Both the position numbers and the translations under genes were made by a program. A DNA stretch of 64,000 bases from Artemisia argyi (Eukaryota; Streptophyta; Magnoliopsida; Asterales; Asteraceae): positions 90,448,762 through 90,512,761 of the forward strand of contig CM060694.1 in NCBI GenBank assembly GCA_030686995.1, written 5' to 3'. The notes beneath the pieces are model-generated. The model made no database searches. It was given only the letters and a program-made list of their open reading frames with translations, and had not been told where the DNA came from. Shown here one piece after another: positions 55,630 to 64,000 of this stretch. The first letter of the stretch is position 1. Each line of letters starts with the position of its first letter.

Positions 55630-56036
55630 TGTTAGCATTAAAAATTATATTAGAACGTGATGGTCATTCTCATTTATTGTAACATTGTAATGTGTTGTAG
55701 TTTTTGTTATTAGAATAGTCAATGGGCCTTGGTCTTGGTAAGCTAATATGTCATGTGTTATGTAATGTAAGCCTTTATATGTAAAAGGAAACCAAGCCCA
55801 AGACCAAGCCCATGGAAAGCCTCTTAAGGCATCATGTTAAGAACTATATAAACACCTCAAAGGCTCATTTGAGGTGTGTGCTTGTGTGTGTATGGTGTGT
55901 GTTTTTAATAAAAGTTCTCTTCATCTTTATCTCCATTTTCTACAAAGCTAACGCCACACATATATTACCAATTCACCATCTTTACTTCATCTAGTGCTTA
56001 TATTTGTGATAAAGTTGATATATCTAAGGTCCTACA
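55630..56036 (+). repeat. 3' LTR of the 12.1-kb Copia
   Basis: 407 bp, four differences from the 5' LTR, followed by target duplication CCCTT. Confidence 0.93.
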
Positions 56037-56041
56037 CCCTT

Positions 56042-58523
56042 GGTTCACTAATCTCACTTGATTTCCATTTTGTAAGTTTCTTATTCATTTTTTTTTCAAT
56101 TTACTGTTCTAGTCTATTATATGCTTAGATTTTCCTGTTTTCATGTTTATTTGTTGTTGTTTATTGATAATATTGATTAATATTGGTTGCTTGTTCATTG
56201 GATTAGTCTTTTGCTAAAAATTGAATTTACATAGTATAACTTGCAATTTTGACAAAGATGTGCTTTATGCTTGTGTAGTTGATGTTTTATGCTTGAATGA
56301 TCTTGTGTTATCATATTGCCACCCCTGGAATCAGTTTAATAGTTTAAATCACCCACAACCTTTGAAAATCATAAACTGTCCTTCCTTAAAGGGGTGTTTG
56401 GATCATGACTGTATCCTATGTCCTTGTTGTTGTTTGGTGGTTGTTTTGGTTTTAATATATTGCATTAGTCATAATAGGTTAGTAGGACCATCAAATTCAG
56501 GTCCCTTGTGACCAATAGTCAAAATTAGCTTGTCACCCCACTAATTCCTTAACTGTTGGTATTTTAAGTACCCAAATCCCTCTAATCATTTCATCAGTAC
56601 TAAAAATAACTTGTTTTAGTTTCTTATAAGCCTATTATTACATATTCAATGGATTAGGACCTTTATAAATCCACCAAAGTCAACTAGAGTAGATTTCATA
56701 AAAACTCAAAGTTGCACATCTTAGGAAAAAGGCAAAAATGGCAAGATTTGTTTAGAATTTTGTTGTTAGAATTAGGGCTTGTGCTTTTCAGGAATTCAAG
56801 CCCCCCAGCTGAACTTTGAAGTCCCATCTTCCTTATATTTTTGTGATTTTTCCTGTGGGGACCACATGCCCTCAAACACACCTGCAGGGAGGGCTGCTCC
56901 CCTGTGCAGCTGCTGATTTCACCCATCTGTCTCACTTATGTGGGTCCCACAGGACTCCACAGTGGGCCTCACAGCCTCCCCCTTGGCTCTTTAGACTCAC
57001 AAGCTTGCCACCTTTCTATTTTTACAAAGCTTTTGAGCTCAACCCCTGTGGACCCCACCTAGAATCACCCTCCAAATTTGTCTCATTTCTGTGTTGAAAC
57101 CAAGATACTAAGTGCTTATTTGAGTGCTTATTGGCTTATCAGTGGTACCCTTTAGTTGTTTTGACTTCTTATCAGTCCACTTTACTTATTAGAACCAAAA
57201 TCCACCCCTGTGGACCCCACAAAGGCTGATTTCCACCAAAAGTCAAAGAAAGTCAACTGTTTTACCTTTTAGTGTCCAAATTGCTTATTTTTAAGCTAGA
57301 AAAAAGTTGTCTTCACAAACGTTTCCTATTTTTAGTATTAAAATAGATTTCTAAAAGAAAAACCAGAAAAATCCAATTTAAAAGTAAGTGATAGTTTCTA
57401 TTTAATATTAATTATCTTTTTAATTTTCCTTTTTAGCTTTTTATTAAGTAATTTGCATTTTTATATTTTTCTTAATTTCCTTTTATGTTAAAGTATTTTA
57501 TTAACTTTTCCATAATTTTATCTTGTCATTTAGTACTTATTAGATTTAATATTAGTTTTATTAATTATTAATTAATATTTAAATATTAAATAGCATAATT
57601 AGATTTTATCAAGTAACACCTAGTTTTTATATTTTTCCTAGCTTTTACATGTCATAAAATAATTTTAGGAATTTTTCTAGAATTTTTACTGTTCATCTTC
57701 TAATTTTTATAATTTAATTAGTTTAATTAGAAATTAATTAAAATTTAGTTTAATAAATAGTAAAATAGTTCAAAAACATATAAAATAAACTTTTTATAAT
57801 TTTTTAGGATTCCTGTGATGGTTAATTAGTTTTATAAAAATATTTCTTAATTTTCTAAGTCATTTGTAGTATTATTAGTAATTTAAATTAGTTTAAATAG
57901 TTTAATTAATATTATTAGTATTTAATTAATAGAAAATCACAAAAAGACAAAAAGATATGTTTTTAAGTTTTTATATTATTTTTAAGTTATTTTAGAATTT
58001 TTTTTTAAAATAAATTTTCATTTTCTTAGTTTTAATTTAATATTATATTATATTTAGTATAAGTTAAATATTAGTAATAAGTAATTAAATAGCTTTAACT
58101 AATAAAAAATGATAAAATAATCAAAAAAAATAATTTTATTTTTAATTAAATTTTCTTTTAATATTAAGTTTGTAAAAGTTTCATTTTCACCCCCTGTAGT
58201 TTATATTTGCTTAAAACTCACCTTTTTCCCAGCACGCAATCGTGTCTGATTTTAATTTGATTTACGTTTATACACATCTGTTTCCCGTAATTGTTAATAT
58301 TTTTATTCCTAATCATTCCAGTAGTGTAAAACAAATTCAAATCATTATGTGGTTACTTCCCATTCAAATTCACCCGATCATAAACCCGTTTTTATACCAT
58401 CACACCTCGTTGGGACATAACGACCCGGGGAAACACTGTATTCCGCGGAGATTGAGCCTAAGGAGTTTGACTATATTGACCACATCCGTGGTTGACTTTA
58501 GTTGACTGCTTTTGCCTCAATCA
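56042..58523 (+). repeat. Left LTR, second segment
   Basis: It continues the left LTR after the Copia insertion and matches 63,202-64,000 of the right LTR closely. It ends in CTCAATCA before the primer site. The section 57,300-58,150 is extremely AT-rich. No gene: the short frame at 56,221-56,511 also exists in the right LTR and lacks a domain. Confidence 0.85.
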
Positions 58524-58528
58524 AAATT

Positions 58529-58546
58529 TGGCGCCGCTGCCGGGGA
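58529..58546 (+). other. Primer binding site of the non-autonomous element
   Basis: TTGGCGCCGCTGCCGGGG, the classic Athila-type primer site, is fully conserved and lies five bases after the LTR end. Confidence 0.85.
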
Positions 58547-58698
58547 GGTTGTGCGCGTATTCTAAACGGTTTTACAGATTAGTGAATCTGGATATACACT
58601 CATTGTATATTTATCCATCCTTGTTAATATTATTATCATATAAAAACAAAACATTTTCAACGAACACAAAAACCCAAAAAGATTTTCTTTCTTATAAA

Positions 58699-60744
58699 AT
58701 GTTTATCAAAAATCTCAAAAATATCCATCTTTACCCTCCTACCTTTGATTCTTCATTTCTCACCCTCCAAAACCCTTTGATTCTTTCTATGTCTCATCCT
58801 CACCTTCTTGTTTGTCGATGGTGTGGAAGTCCTTATAATGGTGGTAATTGCCCTAGTTGTGGCATGGTAGAGCCAGGAAACGGGTCTGTCTATAACCAGA
58901 ATCCCTATTCCTACCATGATATGACTAATTCATTCCATCAGCTTTCACACCATGAGACCCAGCAGTTTTACTGTTGTGAGTATTGTGGAGGCCCTCACTA
59001 CAGCTCTGATTGTCAAACTAGGAATTAGTTTGTCTATGAACAGGTTCCTTGTAACAATCATGAATTTGGTTTTAACCAGCCTTCACAGTACACAAACCCT
59101 CAACCACTTCCTCAGAACGAGTTAGCTAGAGTTGAATTGATTACTAAAACTATTATTGCTCAAACTCAATTCAACAAGAACATTCAAGATGGAATAAACT
59201 GTCTTCAGGATCTGATTCTTAGGAAACAAAAACCTCATGTTGACTCATTTTATCTTGATGATGAAAGTGATGAGGATGAACCATTTGAAGGGGAAAACTC
59301 AAAGGAAACTTCAGATATCTTGACAATGGGGGACAAGGAAGTCAAAGTCAATCCTCTTGAGGAAATTGATGACCTGGTTCCAATCCCAAAGGTATCTGAG
59401 AAACCTTTTGATTCAACTTCAGTTGAAACTGCTTCAGTAGAAATAATGGGAGAAAAGAATATGACTGAATCACTAGCAGTAGAAATAATGGAACTTGTAG
59501 AATCCATGACTGCTAGTCCTTCTCAACTCCCTCAGTATGCTGTTATCACACCCGAAGTTTCCACTCACTTTCTGAACATGGGGGACGAGCATCTTAGCAC
59601 TGTTCCTGAAAAGGAATCGGACAAATTCATAAAGCCTAGTGTTGAGAACCTTGTCCCAATCCCAAGGAAGTCACAGGGAACTTTTGATCATATGTGTGAT
59701 CTACCTTCCCCCCCTGAAAATCCAAAAGATCATTTCGATACTTTCTCCGACTTTAATGATGATTGTACATCTTATGGAGAAGTTGAGTATGTAGAGGCAT
59801 CAATGCCTCATTCTGATGTTAACCCTCTTCTTGAGGAGTTCACGGATGAACTTACTCACATCAATCCACTTCCATTGGGGAGTGATGATGATCTGTTTGA
59901 CTTTGAAGCCGATCTTGGTGAAATTGAAAATCTTTTAAATTCTAATCCCAACATCGAGCTTAGTACTTCACATACTGATGAAAATTCTTTATCTTCTGGA
60001 GACATCAGTCATGTGGAAGAATTACCTTCTGAGCTAGTCAGCTTAGAAGAAGAGAATGATGAAACTGACACTGAAATCAAAGATGAAGCACTTCGTACAA
60101 CATTATTGAATGTCAGTTTCCTCATTTCTAAAATCGAAGCTTTCAATAAGAAACCTATGTCATCTACTATCCCCATTAAGGATAGTGACATTCTTTCCGA
60201 TGATTCTATATCGGAATTGGAAGCCTTCCATTTTGATCCTATGGGAGAGAAAATTAGTGGCAGTACCACTTCTCATTCTCATAATTCTCTCCCCGATTAT
60301 GAATCATTTACCTTCGATGAGTTCTCCGATGAACTCACTCACATCAATCTAGAATATGATTCATTCACCTTTGAGGAGTTCTCTGATGAACTTACTCATA
60401 TCATATCTCCACCGGAGTATGATAACTTCTACTTTGATCTAGACACACCCGGGATATGTCTTGATCAAACGAGCTTAAAAAATGAGATTCATGATACTAT
60501 GAATTCTCCTGTGGGTGACGATGAGTTAGTCATGACTTTCTTTCTCTTTTTCACCTATCCCGTAGCTTCTCCTATTCTTCACTCCTTCGGGAGTGAAGAT
60601 ATTATCTTTGACCCCGGCATTTCCATGTATCATTCTTTTGAGCCAGGGTCTGTATATCTCATCGGTGTGGAACTTTCACGTGCTTCAAATGTTTGTCCAA
60701 ACATCTTGAATGAAAGTCCGATTGAGATTATCTCTTCCACATGA
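58699..60744 (+). pseudogene. Gag-like ORF of the non-autonomous element
   Basis: Starts in frame at 58,699 or 58,789 and is interrupted by one TAG (59,026-59,028); the same phase continues to 60,744. The N-terminal part has two Cys-rich knuckles, CRWCGSPYNGGNCPSC and CCEYCGGPHYSSDC. The rest is very acidic and Ser/Asp/Glu-rich with repeated short segments such as FEEFSDELTHI and SFTFDEFSDELTHI. It ends with a hydrophobic TFFLFFTYPVASPIL segment and FDPGISMYH. No protease, RT or integrase is present. Proteins of this make-up are common in Asteraceae transposon annotations. A role in packaging is inferred only from position and the knuckles. Confidence 0.7.
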
Positions 60745-60882
60745 TACTTCCCCATGAACCAATGAATTCGGGGTCGAGTCAAGCTAGCGACTCGGTAAAC
60801 AAAAACAGTAGCATGCATACGGGGTTTTCACCCTAAGTGTGGGGGAGTCGCCCCTTCTGTTGTTACCAAGTATATATGTTCC

Positions 60883-60930
<48 letters not shown>

Positions 60931-61622
60931 TATATATCTATATAAATAAAGTGAAAAATATTATTTCCACATTTAGCTTGTAATGTTGCCTTTTTACGTT
61001 CAAAGAGTCGGCATAATAGCCGGGACTTTGAATATTGAGGACAATATTTAATTCTAAGTGTGGGGGGAAATTCTAGCGAATTTGATCACATTTTACCATC
61101 TAGTACCCCCGTTTTTGGCCAAAATTTTAAAAAAAAAAATTCACTTTATTTCAAAATTTCTATGGTTATCAGTCCACCTTGTCTAAGCCACAAAAGAACT
61201 GGCTAATCCAGGAACAAACGACTCTTGGTAAAGATATCTCAAAACCGTTGATGGCTGACAATTTGCCCAAAATTGTATGGATTTCAACTCACCATATCTT
61301 TAATCGTGAAGAGTTGGCTAGCCCGCAAGGTTATGGCTTGTGGTAAAGGCAGAGAAAAAACCATAGTTGGTAATCAGCTCACCGAGATGATGACTTCATT
61401 TCCATCAAAGAGTTGGCTAGTCCAGAAGCAAACGGCTTTTGGTAAAGACAAATCAAATCCGTTGACAGCTGATGATTTGCTCAAAATCATATGGTTATCA
61501 GTGTACCATAGTTCTTACTTGAGCTAAAACATTTGGCTACTCCAGAAGTAATCGCTTTTGGTAAAGAGACATAAAATCCATTAAGTTTTTTCAAAAGATT
61601 GCTAGGGACTAGCAATATTTTA
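60745..61622 (+). other. 3' internal region with tandem repeats
   Basis: A noncoding stretch after the gag-like ORF. An A-run occupies 60,884-60,927. Four degenerate copies of a unit of 107-116 bases, marked by ggctagtccagaagc and cttttggtaaag, lie at about 61,201, 61,317, 61,427 and 61,534. GTGTGGGGG words occur at 60,837 and 61,058, similar to the real polypurine tract. Confidence 0.65.
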
Positions 61623-61633
61623 GTGTGGGGGAT
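61623..61633 (+). other. Polypurine tract of the non-autonomous element
   Basis: GTGTGGGGGAT directly before the LTR start TGATGAG at 61,634. Confidence 0.7.
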
Positions 61634-64000
61634 TGATGAGTGTGTAAATACTCATCATTTTTACCTATTATGAGCTGCCAAAACATCCAAAAATACTCAA
61701 ATATGCATCAAAATACTGAAAATATCCCAGAAGTGTGTTTTATATGTTTCAGATGCAAAATGATGAAAAACAAATGAAAAATGAACAAAGTTTGCATAAT
61801 TGGCAGTTTCAGTCTCTCAACTTTCAAAACTTGTCAAATCTAGTCCCTGGTTATTCTAAAACATGAAAAAGTCACCAAAGGTCCTTTTTGAATCACAAAT
61901 AACATAATTAGTCCTTTGGTGTAAAGTTTCACAAAATTACAAGTTTAGTCCCTCAACTTTGCAAAATTGACAAAAACAGTCCCTGGGATTTAAAAACTTT
62001 GAGAAAAATCAATTTTGGTTCTTGTGTTATTCTTCTATGGCAAATATGGTCCTTGGGTGTGAATTTTGGAGAAATTACAAGTTTGGTCCCTGAAGTTTCA
62101 CAAGCTGGCAAAACAGGTCCCTAGAAATTCAAAAAAAATGAAATAATCAACATTGGTCCGTGTACTATTCAAATATGGCAGGAATGATCCTTGTTATAGC
62201 TTTGGAGAAATTACAAGTCAGGTCCCTAAAATTTCAGCTCATTACATTTTTGGTCCTTGTGATTTGTAACAAATTAAACCAAACTAGCCCTTTATATACA
62301 TAAGCCCAAAACAAAATCCAAACACAAAATACCCAACACCCTCACTCACCCAACAGCCTGATCCAACAAACACCCCTGGCCCAACTCCATTATAAGCCCA
62401 TCCAACCCCACGTTTAATATCACCAGGGGTTTGACCCTGTTTGACCCCACCAATACCACTATCCCTGTTCACCCTTCATTCCCACCACTGCAAACCCAAA
62501 CCACCCTACACCTCGGTGGTTTCACCACCCCAACTTGCTACCACCTTTCACACCCTGTCCCCTCCACCTCCACAACAAACCAAGGGCATTTAATTCCTGA
62601 AAAACCTCTCCAAGCAACCACAGGAACTTTTGGCGCCAAAAGCACTTTCAAAGGCTAGGATCAATTATAGAGATCCAATGGTCAAGATTTTTTATGGGAT
62701 TTGCTCAGAAACCCTAGTGGGTCACTATAAATCAGAAAAGAAGGAGTAGAGAGGAGGGTAGTAGTTAATTAGTTTTAGTTTAGTGGTAGGTAATCGTTTT
62801 TAGTGTAACTCAATTTCCAAGTGTATTTCTTAGTTACAAAAGCTTGTACTCAGTTTATTAAATATAATTTGATCTCTTTGCAATCTTGATTTCAAGTTCA
62901 CTGTTTAAATTCTCATATTTGCATTTTTAGTTTCAAAGTTCAAAAGTAAGCTCTGTTGATTCATCATTGTTGTTAGTGGACTCTAATTAAAACTATATAA
63001 GCTCTTGACAAAGCTTATACAAGGTTTTAGACAATCTTAAACCAGTTTTAATCAAGAAAATCAAAAATACAAAAAGAAACAAGAAAATCAAAGAAAAATA
63101 TAAAAATCAGTCATAATGAAGAAAAAGATTGGATCAGACTTGATTGTGAATTGATTGGGTATTAGAAGCTTGTTGGGAAGCTAATAGGTGTACTCTAAAC
63201 CCTTGGTTCACTAATCTCACTTGATTTCCATTTTGTAAGCTTCTTATTCATTTTTTTTCAATTTACTGTTCTAGTCTATTATATGCTTAGATTTTCCTGT
63301 TTTCATGTTTATTTTTTGTTGTTTAGTGATAATATTGATTAATATTGGCTGCTTGTTCATTGGATTAGTCTTTTGCTAAAAATTGAATTAACATAGTATA
63401 ACTTGCAATTTTGACAAAGATGTGCTTTATGCTTGTGTAGTTGATGTTTTATGCTTGAATGATCTTGTGATATCATATTGCCACCCCTGGAATCAGTTTA
63501 ACAGTTTAAATCACCCACAACCTTTGAAAATCATAAACTGTCCTTCCTTAAAGGGGTGTTTGGATCATGACTGTATCATATGTCCTTGTTGTTGTTTGGT
63601 GGTTGTTTTGGTTTTAATATATTGCATTAGTCATAATAGGTTAGTAGGACCACCAAATTCAGGTCCCTTGTGACCAATAGTCAAAATTAGCTTGTCACCC
63701 CACTAATTCCTTAACTGTTGGTATTTTAAGTACCCAAATCCCTCTAATCATTTCATCAGTAGTAAAAATAACTTGTTTTAGTTTCTTATAAGCCTTTTAT
63801 TACATATTCAGTGGATTAGGACCTTTAGAAATCCACCAAAGTCAACTAGAGTAGATTTCATAAAAAGTCAAAGTTGCACATCTCAGGAAAAAGGCAAAAA
63901 TGGCAAGATTTGTTTAGAATTTTGTGGTTAGAATTAGGGCTTGTGGTTTTCAGGAATTGAAGCCCCCCAGCTGAACTTTGAAGTTCCATCTTCCTTATAT
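61634..64000 (+). repeat. Right LTR, runs off the window
   Basis: It begins TGATGAGTGTG with a short foldback (TGAGTGT...ACTCATCA). About 13 variants of a GGTCCCT-type phrase lie in 61,810-62,280. A TATA box (ACTATAAATC) is near 62,724. From 62,163 it aligns with the left LTR, and its start with the solo LTR at 41,801. It holds no gene. Confidence 0.88.

Larger units (their letters stand above)
43899..56036 (+). mobile_element. 12.1-kb Ty1/Copia retrotransposon, complete ends
   Basis: Two 407-bp LTRs (TGTTAGC...CCTACA), a tRNA-Met type primer site and a polypurine tract, flanked by CCCTT on both sides (43,894-43,898 and 56,037-56,041). The LTRs differ at only 4 positions, so the insertion is recent. 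Gag and Pol are damaged by stops, frameshifts and a deletion. It is inserted in the U5 half of another element's LTR. The long coiled-coil Gag and 12-kb size recall SIRE-type Copia, but lineage was not established. Confidence 0.92.
42862..64000 (+). mobile_element. Non-autonomous Gypsy-like (Athila-type PBS) element, very long LTRs
   Basis: A left LTR (5'-truncated and split by a Copia insertion), a primer site at 58,529, a 3.1-kb internal region with a gag-like ORF but no protease, RT or integrase, a polypurine tract at 61,623 and a right LTR that runs off the window. LTRs of about 3.8 kb exceed the internal region. It must be mobilised by enzymes from another element. The PBS type suggests an Athila-related partner. 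Confidence 0.78.

Overview
The window is repeat-dominated nuclear DNA from a flowering plant. The kinds of retrotransposons present point to the daisy family (Asteraceae): a Copia element with a long coiled-coil Gag, a Copia 3' ORF of the type I recall from Tanacetum-like genomes, and a non-autonomous gag-like ORF with Cys-rich knuckles. Tribe and species cannot be fixed from the sequence. Only two ordinary host genes are convincing: a B3-domain protein (18.2-18.9 kb, +) and an F-box protein (24.7-25.9 kb, -). I saw no rRNA, tRNA or CRISPR array.

Layout. (1) About 0.9-10.2 kb is a Ty3/Gypsy element of the Tat lineage (LTR, PBS, gag, protease, RT, RNase H, second RNase H, integrase). An antisense four-exon gene with a gypsy-type Transposase_28 domain lies downstream of pol, and no 3' LTR is visible. 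(2) 10.2-11.4 kb is an LTR fragment of chromovirus type. (3) 11.4-14.07 kb is the remnant of an Athila-like element on the minus strand (gag, decayed PBS, 1.4-kb LTR). (4) 15.63-17.86 kb is a complete PIF/Harbinger transposon with TIRs and a TTA target duplication; its transposase is broken and a small TIR element is nested in it. (5) 18.2-26 kb is the gene-bearing island, with a truncated B3 copy, a probable LINE tail and a GGT-rich block. (6) 26.4-28.7 kb holds a hairpin locus, an 839-bp foldback MITE with a 9-bp target duplication, and a 235-bp tandem duplication. (7) About 28.2-30.4 kb looks like another Athila-like LTR, with a striking array of short palindromes just upstream of its TATA box. 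(8) 31.4-33.7 kb is a composite of minisatellites and GATATC palindromes.

(9) 33.7-42.9 kb is the 3' part of a minus-strand Copia element: LTR, polypurine tract and a long decayed 3' ORF that appears to have its own TATA box. A 3.8-kb solo LTR flanked by AGGTC is inserted in that ORF. (10) 42.9-64 kb is a non-autonomous Gypsy-like element whose LTRs belong to the same family as the solo LTR. A 12.1-kb Copia element (43,899-56,036, CCCTT target duplication) sits inside its left LTR. The LTRs of that Copia differ at only 4 of 407 positions, although its coding region carries several stops, frameshifts and an RT deletion.

Nesting gives the order of events: Copia with 3' ORF, then the 3.8-kb-LTR family, then the 12.1-kb Copia. 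The most unusual signals are the arrays of CG-containing palindromes (TGACG-N-CGTCA, TACGGCGTAG and TTACGCGTAA types) in retroelement promoters or leaders, a pair of related pre-miRNA-like hairpins at 14.65 and 26.4 kb, and the internal promoter in front of the Copia 3' ORF.
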